In this document: in pieces, positions 1 to 3,848 of the stretch | Layout: every line of letters begins with the position of its first letter | Position numbering within the stretch: position 1 is the first letter of the stretch | Assembly (NCBI GenBank): GCA_035575235.1 | Contig: DATLYA010000242.1 | Span: 1-5,075, forward strand | Reading direction: 5' to 3' | DNA: 5,075 nucleotides | Origin: SYOC01 sp035575235 | GTDB lineage: Bacteria > Desulfobacterota > Binatia > Bin18 | The notes under the pieces: generated by a model | Database searches by the model: none | The model's input: the letters and a program-made list of their open reading frames with translations, nothing else | Told to the model about the DNA's origin: nothing | Made by a program: the position numbers and the translations under genes

Positions 1-18
1 GAACCGCCGACCTAGGGA
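1..18 (-). repeat. Left attachment core: partial copy of the tRNA 3' half
   Basis: These 18 bases match 3564-3581 with a single T-to-C difference at position 5. The matched part corresponds to the tRNA anticodon-stem 3' strand, variable loop, T-stem 5' strand and start of the T loop. Orientation fits a truncated tRNA 3' fragment whose acceptor end continues left of the window. To the right the sequence stops folding as a tRNA: bases 19-30 do not pair with the anticodon-stem strand. A D-arm-like stretch (38-50 on the reverse strand) still resembles the real tRNA at 11 of 13 bases, which may be chance or a degenerate 5' half. Confidence 0.75.
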
Positions 19-40
19 ATGAAAGGGATCTAACCCACTG

Positions 41-63
41 AAATCATTATATTTTCATGATTT
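41..63. repeat. AT-rich inverted repeat at the left end
   Basis: AAATCAT (41-47) and ATGATTT (57-63) form 7-bp arms around a 9-base AT-rich loop. It lies between the left core and the first integrase-type box. It could be a bend or accessory-protein site in the attachment region, or a weak hairpin. There is no clean T-tract to make it a terminator. The role is unknown. Confidence 0.4.
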
Positions 64-64
64 T

Positions 65-116
65 GGTTGCGTCATGCGTCATCATGCACGCACCAACACG
101 TAACCTATCCGCAACC
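65..116. repeat. Left arm-type integrase binding sites (candidate)
   Basis: Three boxes in one orientation begin at 89 (CGCACCA), 99 (CGTAACC) and 110 (CGCAACC), spaced 10 and 11 bp. The right-end array at 3468, 3478 and 3489 has exactly the same spacing, and AACCTATCCGCAACC is identical in both (102-116 and 3481-3495). Similarity continues more loosely for about 14 bases after that. An opposite-strand GGTTGCG lies at 65-71. Helically phased short repeats beside a recombination core are typical of arm-type integrase sites, as in phage lambda attP. Binding is inferred. Confidence 0.65.
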
Positions 117-355
117 TTCGCTAGCGCCAGAGGAGAAGACACGATACGCTATCAGTATGGTGATTGACCAGGCGTTGCGGGCGCTTGCCGCCGAGGGTCT
201 CCCCTTTCCGCCGCCCCACGGGAGCGAGGCGCACGCCACTGCACGCTGACCGACCACAGCATGCTGGCTTGCGTCTAAACGCCTATGGTACAGGGGAAAG
301 CTGACAAGACATGCCGCCTGCTGGCTGCACTATCGTTTTTCCGGAGGTTGGCGCA

Positions 356-580
356 ATGTCTCCGATACCAAAAGCTGCCCGCGTACTGATTCCCCTAGTC
401 GTGTCCGACAGTACGGTGTTTCGTGCGCTGACTGATGGTGAAAAGGACTGGTCCGAGGTCTGGGAAGGTCCCTCCGTTGGCTGGAAGCCAAGCCGTGAAC
501 CGACTTGGCGATTACTCCATGCTCAATTAGCTACGCCCGCCGATCTCGAAAAATTCGGCGTGCCCGCTGACGAAAATTGA
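356..580 (+). CDS. Hypothetical protein, 74 residues
   Basis: This is a short soluble protein I do not recognise. The start at 356 is chosen because GGAGG (343-347) lies 8 bases upstream; an upstream in-frame ATG at 311 has no comparable ribosome site. The N-terminus is hydrophobic for about 15 residues (ARVLIPLVV) but too short and interrupted to be a convincing membrane segment. The middle is Trp-rich (KDWSEVW, VGW, TWRLL) and the C-terminus is acidic and helical (PADLEKFGVPADEN). It is the only plus-strand gene near the left end and points toward the minus-strand genes, so any reading frame reaching 523 on the other strand would overlap its tail. It is likely accessory cargo, with no function assignable. 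Confidence 0.55.
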   Translation: MSPIPKAARVLIPLVVSDSTVFRALTDGEKDWSEVWEGPSVGWKPSREPTWRLLHAQLATPADLEKFGVPADEN

Positions 581-1023
581 CCGGCCTGCACCGCATCGTC
601 AAACGGCGAACGCATTCCCTCTGCTTCTCCCTTGCGCAACGGCAACACGATCGGTCCCTGCTCTGGTGGGCCAGTCCGCAATGCGGAGCGGAGGCCTTCC
701 ACAAGGAGCTGTGGCTCTTCCCGCGCCAGATGCAAGATGTCGCCGATGCTTAGCGGCTGCGCCGGGCCCGACATTGGGCGTCCGCTCGGGAGTTCTCCAA
801 CATCTTGCGGACGATGGCCGCGGATTCCGGCGATAAGGGCCTCCCCCGGCCGTCCTTCAACGGTTCCTCCGAGGGTTTGGCGGTAGAGTCGTTCGGGGAT
901 GGGGTGAGCGGTGAGCTGACTTCGGTCGTACGCATCCTCAATGGCCTCCCTCGGACGCTGAGAGAAGGGACAGGAAACGGGGAGCGCGTTAGTGGCTGGT
1001 GATTTTCCAAAGCACCACGGCAA
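523..1023 (-). CDS. Open frame of 166 residues, possibly a gene or half of a frameshifted one
   Basis: This frame is open over 500 bases. Its second half (roughly 590-770) reads like protein, with a helical stretch (LHLAREEPQLLVEGLRSAL) followed by PIVLPLRKGEAEGMRSPFDDAV. No ribosome site supports the first ATG, and the beginning overlaps the 29-residue membrane gene at 989-1078. The best start signal in the area belongs to a different frame, at 935. The simplest reading is a gene starting at 935 that shifted frame near 750-790, so that its C-terminal half now survives only here. The last residues overlap the convergent gene ending at 580. No family is recognised, and an unrelated chance frame cannot be excluded. 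Confidence 0.3.
   Translation of the reverse strand: MPWCFGKSPATNALPVSCPFSQRPREAIEDAYDRSQLTAHPIPERLYRQTLGGTVEGRPGEALIAGIRGHRPQDVGELPSGRPMSGPAQPLSIGDILHLAREEPQLLVEGLRSALRTGPPEQGPIVLPLRKGEAEGMRSPFDDAVQAGQFSSAGTPNFSRSAGVAN
750..935 (-). CDS. Small hypothetical protein with an AT-hook-like motif, 61 residues
   Basis: GAGGGAGG (945-952) stands 9 bases before the ATG at 935, the strongest ribosome site in this stretch. It lies 53 bases downstream of the end of the 29-residue membrane gene, in the same direction, so it could be the third gene of that operon. The protein begins with a Ser/Pro/Thr-rich tail, then GRGRPLSPESAAIVRKML, in which RGRP resembles an AT-hook core. Third codon positions are strongly G/C. 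It may be complete, or the N-terminal part of a longer protein broken by a frameshift into the frame of 523-1023. Function is unknown and certainty is low. Confidence 0.38.
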   Translation of the reverse strand: MRTTEVSSPLTPSPNDSTAKPSEEPLKDGRGRPLSPESAAIVRKMLENSRADAQCRARRSR

Positions 1024-1078
1024 AACTGAGCATCACCGTCGCGACGGCTCCGAACGTCAGCCATTCTGTCCACGTCAT
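989..1078 (-). CDS. Single-pass small membrane protein, 29 residues
   Basis: This micro-gene is below ordinary length cut-offs. Its ATG (1078-1076) overlaps the TGA of the upstream gene as ATGA, and GGAGGAG (1081-1087) gives a near-perfect ribosome site 2-3 bases upstream, so it is very likely translationally coupled. The product starts MTWTEW, then has a single hydrophobic helix of about 20 residues (LTFGAVATVMLSFAVVLW) and ends KITSH. The layout is that of a one-pass membrane peptide with a short polar tail. Its partner upstream is a two-pass membrane protein, which suggests a small membrane complex or a regulatory peptide. No family is recognised. Confidence 0.6.
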   Translation of the reverse strand: MTWTEWLTFGAVATVMLSFAVVLWKITSH

Positions 1079-1323
1079 AACTCCTCCGGTAGTTGCGCGA
1101 TGAGCGTACGGATCATGCGATCCTGGCGCCGCACGCCGATCACCGCCACTAGTGTAATCAGTAAGCCCAGGCCTGCCAAGCTAAGCCGGAACGACGTCCA
1201 CTCACCTAAAAGCAGTGAAATAGACCCTCCTCCGGTCGCCACCGTGATCAGCAAGGCCGCCTTCAACAACTCTGTCTCGTACTTGATCTGCTCTTTGAGC
1301 CGTTCCACATCCTTGCCAGCCAT
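1075..1323 (-). CDS. Small two-pass membrane protein with helical N-terminus, 82 residues
   Basis: The start at 1323 is chosen because GAGAGGG (1330-1336) lies 6 bases upstream; a GTG five codons earlier (1338) overlaps that ribosome site and is less likely. Residues 1-20 are charged and helical (KDVERLKEQIKYETELLK). Two hydrophobic segments follow at about 21-40 and 46-65, separated by a short GEWTSFR turn. The C-terminus is a basic then acidic helix (RRQDRMIRTLI, LPEEL). No catalytic motif is visible. I have a vague memory of similar hypothetical proteins in environmental bacteria but cannot name a family. It is coupled to the 29-residue membrane peptide through an ATGA overlap, and together they look like a two-gene membrane unit carried as intact cargo. 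Confidence 0.72.
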   Translation of the reverse strand: MAGKDVERLKEQIKYETELLKAALLITVATGGGSISLLLGEWTSFRLSLAGLGLLITLVAVIGVRRQDRMIRTLIAQLPEEL

Positions 1324-1516
1324 GTCACGCCCTCTCACCAGCTCGCCTCTGTGTCGAGGAATCTATACTGTCCCTGCGAGAGGGAGAAGCGCCGCAGCGC
1401 GCCTCTGTCCCTTGCCGACCTCAACGGCATGGAGGGAACGATGGTTCATAGGTGACCGAGGCTGTCTCATTTTCATACCGCCGGCCCGCCTGGCGGCCTG
1501 GCGGCTGCGCCACAGA
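1324..1516. other. Spacer between the RHH gene and the membrane-protein pair
   Basis: I see no convincing gene here. On the minus strand TATAGAT (1361-1367) is a fair -10 for the membrane-protein pair, giving a leader of about 30 bases, but no good -35 lies at the right distance. Just after the RHH stop, 1478-1504 is GC-rich with CCGCC facing GGCGG twice and a direct repeat of CCTGGCGG. It could form a stem, but without a T-tract it is a doubtful terminator. A 63-codon minus-strand frame crosses this area without a start signal. Confidence 0.4.
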
Positions 1517-1717
1517 CTACAGCTTCTCTCGTTCCCGCTCCCGCTCGGCAGCAAAATACTGGCGATACTCTTCTTCCAGATCGCAGAGGATACGCCGCAG
1601 CATTTCAGAGAGCGAGATGCCGTGGTACTCGGCGCGGCGCTCGAGAAAACGCAGATTCTGCTCTGAGAGAGCGGCGGTCATGCGGCGGAATTTGGCGAAG
1701 CGGCGCTTATTTCCCAT
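1517..1717 (-). CDS. Ribbon-helix-helix (CopG/Arc-like) DNA-binding protein, 66 residues
   Basis: The basic N-terminus (KRRFAKFRR) leads into MTAALSEQNLRFLERRAEY, then HGISLSEMLRRILCDLEEE. This is the usual strand, helix, G-[IV]-S turn and helix pattern of ribbon-helix-helix regulators, residues about 13-50. The tail is a strongly charged helix of alternating Glu and Arg. Such proteins bind DNA as dimers and act as antitoxins, copy-number repressors or element regulators. The start at 1717 has AGGAG 7 bases upstream. That ribosome site and start codon lie inside the remnant of the DUF3854-like gene, read in another frame. No partner toxin gene follows, since the next genes encode small membrane proteins. 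Family assignment is fairly firm; the regulated target is unknown. Confidence 0.7.
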   Translation of the reverse strand: MGNKRRFAKFRRMTAALSEQNLRFLERRAEYHGISLSEMLRRILCDLEEEYRQYFAAEREREREKL

Positions 1718-2064
1718 GCGTACGCTCCTGGACCCAGGGACGCCATCCCTCCGTGCCAAGCGGCCAGCGCTTTGAACTCCCCTTCTGTGATGGACAAGGG
1801 CTCTGACGCATCAGCGAGCCGCTCCGCGCAGCCAGGCGGGAAGTACAGCAGATTGCCTGCGCCACGCGGGCTTCAGTCTTTCGCTTGCTTACCGTCAACG
1901 CCCGGCGCAACATCAGGCCGAACGCGGATGAGACGAGTGTCACCTGTACGAGGGTGCAGGAAGGGAATGCCGATGCCGGCAGAGCGGTTCAGATTACACT
2001 TCAGCGCATGCGCACGCTGTATGCGCGCACGTGCGCGCGTCGACGCGTTGCGCATCATCGTCAA
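1680..2064 (-). pseudogene. DUF3854/Toprim-like replication protein remnant with nonsense codon
   Basis: Reading in one frame gives IGIPFLHPRTGDTRLIRVRPDV, then DGKQAKD, a TGA (1875-1873), then SPRGAGNLLYFPPG, EPLSITEGEFKALAAWHGG and GPGAYAWEI, ending at 1678-1680. This matches what I know of the DUF3854 Toprim-like domain found in primase/helicase-type proteins of plasmids and integrative elements: an R-[VI]-RP segment, GNxLYFPPG, an ITEGExKAL acidic motif and GGVWxW. The in-frame TGA falls where the family usually has KYLSP. The usual second half, with DxD and further conserved motifs, is absent, and the upstream part also fades into GC-rich repeats, so the gene is both interrupted and truncated. 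It was probably the element's replication protein. Homology is by recall of the motif pattern. Confidence 0.65.
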
Positions 2065-2112
2065 TGTCGATTAGTTGCTTGCAATAGACGCAAGCGCACG
2101 CTTCAGCGTGCG
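2004..2112. repeat. Cluster of perfect palindromes and hairpins
   Basis: In about 110 bases there are a 10-bp palindrome GCGCATGCGC (2004-2013), a 16-bp perfect palindrome made of GCGCGCAC and its complement (2023-2038), a 12-bp one CGCGTCGACGCG (2036-2047), a hairpin with 6-bp arms GCTTGC/GCAAGC (2077-2095) and an 8-bp-arm hairpin CGCACGCT/AGCGTGCG with a 2-base loop (2095-2112). CGCACGCT also occurs at 2011-2018. The last hairpin contains the stop codon of the excisionase-like gene. It lies between that gene and the replication-protein remnant. It may be an origin or processing site, a regulator-binding region or a transcription stop. No T-tracts are present. Confidence 0.55.
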
Positions 2113-2348
2113 TCGCGCATCTCGCGCACAACATCATCAACGAGCGCATCGAGATTGCGCTCAGCGAGATTCGCTTCAAGCAGACGTTCGACGTCAGCGC
2201 GTCTCACGAGCGTTTTTCGCTTTGAAAGTTTGTACGCACTCAGCTTGCTCTCCGCGATCAATTTGAAAAACGTGCGTCGCGAGAGTGAAAAAATCTCTTC
2301 AAACTTGCGCGCGTCGATGAAATCAGCATGATGAGATGAGTTGTTCAT
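2103..2348 (-). CDS. Excisionase-like helix-turn-helix DNA-binding protein, 81 residues
   Basis: Residues about 12-60 (ARKFEEIFSLSRRTFFKLI, then AYKLSKRKTLVRRADVERLLEA) have the form of the excisionase/MerR-type winged HTH (HTH_17): a first helix choosing the target, a second helix SRRTFFKLI, and a wing with basic residues before a closing helix. Proteins of this type direct integrases toward excision or act as regulators of integrative elements. The N-terminus is polar and the C-terminus a charged helix (NLAERNLDALVDDVVREM). No ribosome site precedes the ATG at 2348; a -10-like TATATT would start transcription about at the ATG, so translation may be leaderless. Unlike the integrase, this gene is uninterrupted. 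It could be a transcriptional regulator with no excision role. Confidence 0.72.
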   Translation of the reverse strand: MNNSSHHADFIDARKFEEIFSLSRRTFFKLIAESKLSAYKLSKRKTLVRRADVERLLEANLAERNLDALVDDVVREMRDAR

Positions 2349-2385
2349 GCGCTAAATATAGCGCAAGTACGTGAAATTGCAGCAA
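2349..2385 (-). promoter_or_regulatory. Candidate leaderless promoter with overlapping dyad for the excisionase-like gene
   Basis: TATATT (2355-2360 on the minus strand) would place the transcription start at or next to the ATG at 2348. It is contained in an inverted repeat, GCGCTA (2349-2354) and TAGCGC (2359-2364), which abuts the start codon. A weak TTGCTG (2380-2385) lies 19 bases upstream of the -10, longer than ideal. The dyad is well placed for autorepression by a dimeric regulator. No ribosome site is visible. Confidence 0.4.
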
Positions 2386-2470
2386 AATAAGCTAATACAA
2401 ATATCAGAGAGCTTTTCGTATTCGCTTTCTGCCGCCAGCGCCGCAAGTCTCTGTCTTCATTGCTGAAAAA

Positions 2471-2700
2471 CTACGCGTTTCCGCTGGGGATCCTTAATGC
2501 GCGACTCGGCCTTAAAGAATTTTCTACGCGCGTTTTTGCTGCTTGCCGATCTCCCAGCGCCTCATAAAGGTCCTCATACTTCTTTACCCATCGGTCTAGT
2601 GCTCGTTTTCGACTGACCGCCTCGCGCGCAGATTTTACCCTACCACCCGGCTGTGATGGTCGTTTTCTGGGCCGTCGCGGGAGTACGAGTCGGAGTTCCC
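2471..2700 (-). pseudogene. Tail of an unknown small protein, cut at the integrase junction
   Basis: The frame reads RKRPSQPGGRVKSAREAVSR, then KRALDRWVKKYEDLYEALGD and RQAAKTRVENSLRPSR, ending at TAG (2473-2471). It is a basic, helical, protein-like sequence with sensible codons. No ATG, GTG or TTG start is found in the part that looks genuine. The open frame continues only by running antisense through the integrase (to 2872), which is a shadow. I infer that a deletion removed its 5' end together with the 5' end of the integrase. It is the first minus-strand gene of the element, upstream of the excisionase-like gene. No family is recognised. Confidence 0.35.
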
Positions 2701-3537
2701 TCAGTATCGCCGCCAAGCGAGAAGCAGGGCTCGCCTGGAACAGCGTCCGTAACTTCATCTGTCCCTTACGCGAGATGTTAAACCATGCCGTTGATGATGG
2801 CGTCCTCGTCGTCAGTCCGGCAACGCGTCTTGGGAAGTTGAACAAGAAACCGGCCGATCGACAGCGGGACATTCATCCGCTTACCCGGGAAGAGTTACGT
2901 CTGTATCTTGAGACGATGCGGTAACACTTCCCCAAGGACTACCCGTTCTTCCTCACCCTCGCGCGAACCGGGTTACGACGGGGGGAAGTCCTGGCGCTCC
3001 AGTGGGACGCCATCGACTGGCACGGGCGCTTCTTAGAGGAGCGGCATACCCACTGCCATGCCAGCCGCCGCCTCATTTCCCCAAAGAATGGGAAAACGCG
3101 TCGCGTGGACATGAGTCAGCAACTCACGGATACGCTGCAGGCGCTGCTTACCGAACGGAAGAAGGAAACGTTACAAAAGGGTTGGAGAGAAATGCCGCCG
3201 TGGGTCTTCACCAGCGAGACGGGCACGATGATTGACGGCGATAATCTGCGGCATCGCGTGCATTGTAAGGCGCTCAAGAGAGCTGGCCTGCGCTACGTCC
3301 GTCTCCACGATCTCCGGCATACCTTCGCCTCGTTGCTCATCCAGAATGGCGAATCCCTCGCCTATGTAAAGGAGCAGCTCGGACACCACAGCATCCAGAT
3401 CACGGTGCCCTGGCGGCAATCGGCAAGCCGTTGATAAGCTGGACGACCCACAAGACGCCATTCCCCACGCAACCCTCCGCAACCTATCCGCAACCACTTC
3501 CCTAGACGCCGTTTTACTGCACTCCGTAAATGCCTGA
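2700..3537 (+). pseudogene. Tyrosine recombinase (integrase) pseudogene lacking its catalytic tyrosine
   Basis: The frame holding 2775 shows core-binding residues (AWNSVRNFICPLREMLNHAV), then a TAA at 2922, then the catalytic domain: TGLRRGE with the first Arg (codon 2976), SPKNGKTRRVDMS with the beta-hairpin Lys, HDLRHTF with His and second Arg (codons 3306 and 3315), and LGHHS with the second His (3384). After SIQITV the family normally continues DxYGHLVPGGNRQAVDKLDD. Here V is followed directly by PGGNRQAVDKLDD in the next frame (3409 to the TGA at 3535-3537), so the tyrosine-bearing segment is missing. The N-terminal arm-binding and much of the core-binding domain are also gone. It would have catalysed element integration at the neighbouring tRNA. 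With four lesions it is non-functional. Confidence 0.9.
3468..3495. repeat. Right arm-type integrase binding sites (candidate)
   Basis: Three exact CGCAACC boxes start at 3468, 3478 and 3489, spaced 10 and 11 bp, on one face of the helix. They are 69 bp from the tRNA core at 3564 and match the left-end array in sequence and phase. They lie within the 3' end of the integrase reading frame and encode part of its tail (ATLRNLSATT). The arrangement fits recombinase arm binding; the interaction itself is inferred. Confidence 0.7.
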
Positions 3538-3546
3538 AAAATAAGG

Positions 3547-3620
3547 TAGCGGCGGGCAGAATCGAACTGCCGACCTAGGGATTATGAGACCCTCGCTCTA
3601 GCCGACTGAGCTACGCCGCC
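3547..3620 (-). tRNA. tRNA-Met (CAT anticodon), element integration target
   Basis: The cloverleaf on the minus strand has a 7-bp acceptor stem (GGCGGCG with CGCCGCT, first pair G-U), a D arm (GCTC/GAGC), an anticodon stem AGGGT/TCCCT with loop CTCATAA, variable AGGTC, T stem GGCAG/CTGCC with loop TTCGATT, and discriminator A (3547). The anticodon CAT is at 3586-3584. Pair 31-39 is a U-U mismatch. The CCA end is not fully encoded, since CC is followed by T. General shape matches elongator methionine tRNA; an isoleucine tRNA with lysidine-modified CAU is the alternative. Its 3' half serves as the integration site of the element to its left. Confidence 0.93.
3564..3581 (-). repeat. Right attachment core inside the tRNA
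   Basis: This is the partner of the repeat at 1-18. Identity begins exactly at tRNA position 39, the first base after the anticodon loop, and runs into the T loop. Anticodon stem and T-loop regions are common crossover zones for tyrosine integrases. The strand exchange point cannot be placed more precisely, because the left copy is cut by the window start. Confidence 0.75.
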
Positions 3621-3648
3621 ATAGGGAAAGAAGGAATCATAAGGCTTA

Positions 3649-3846
3649 CTATCGCTTTGGATAGTGAAGATCATACAGCCGATCAACACTAAGGTCGAAT
3701 ATTATCCGACAGTAGCTTCGCTTGGCAAGCCCAATTGCGGCATGGAGACTTGGGACTCGAGCACATAACTCGCTCACTAACGCCTCTTCGTATCGCACAG
3801 ATTGCGCAGAGGCGTTATTCTGAAACAACGGATCGATAAATCTCAT
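3649..3846 (-). CDS. Hypothetical protein, 65 residues, downstream of the HD hydrolase
   Basis: The ATG at 3846 follows the stop of the HD-domain gene after only 2 bases (TGA, GC, ATG), so the two probably share a transcript. No clear ribosome site precedes it, and translation may depend on ribosomes finishing the upstream gene. The protein begins MRFIDPLFQNN, has a mixed helical middle (YEEALVSELCARVPSLHAAI) and ends DRLYDLHYPKR. No signal peptide, membrane segment or known motif is visible. It ends 28 bases before the tRNA 5' end, in the same orientation. It may be a real small gene or a chance frame after the operon. Confidence 0.42.
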   Translation of the reverse strand: MRFIDPLFQNNASAQSVRYEEALVSELCARVPSLHAAIGLAKRSYCRIIFDLSVDRLYDLHYPKR

Positions 3847-3848
3847 GC

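Larger units (their letters stand above)
1..3581. mobile_element. Decayed tRNA-integrated genomic element, about 3.56 kb
   Basis: The element is bounded by two copies of a tRNA 3'-half core (1-18 and 3564-3581, 17 of 18 identical). Inside each core, at about 70 bp, is an array of three CGCAACC-like boxes in the same phase. A tyrosine recombinase pseudogene sits at the tRNA end and an excisionase-like gene lies further in, which is the standard layout of tRNA-targeted integrative elements. Most other genes run on the minus strand, away from the integrase. The integrase and a DUF3854-like replication gene are both inactivated by visible lesions, so I infer that the element cannot move by itself. 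The left limit is only inferred, because the core copy touches the window edge and the rest of the tRNA fragment would lie outside. Confidence 0.8.

Noticed and set aside
67..249. A 60-codon plus-strand frame near the left end
   Set aside because: It runs through the arm-type boxes, has no ribosome site at its ATG, and the nearest AGAGGAG (130-136) is 18 or more bases from an internal ATG at 154. No recognisable protein.
1478..1504. Rho-independent terminator after the RHH gene
   Set aside because: The stem is possible but no T-tract follows in either direction.
992..1666. A 224-codon plus-strand open frame
   Set aside because: It is antisense to the well-supported membrane pair and RHH gene, rich in Arg, Pro and Ser as shadows are, and has no start signal.
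1075..1717. A toxin-antitoxin pair formed by the RHH protein and the neighbouring gene
   Set aside because: The neighbour is a two-pass membrane protein about 190 bases downstream, not a known toxin type, and no toxin motif is visible.
1885..2331. A 148-codon plus-strand frame, very Arg- and Ser-rich
   Set aside because: It is the shadow of the excisionase-like gene and the GC-rich palindrome region; composition is typical of antisense translation.
2471..2872. The full 133-codon minus-strand frame as one intact gene
   Set aside because: Its first 60 codons are antisense to clear integrase sequence; only the part below about 2700 is treated as possibly real.
3105..3434. A functional short recombinase starting at 3105
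   Set aside because: It lacks the first catalytic Arg region and the tyrosine, so it is only the open remainder of the pseudogene.
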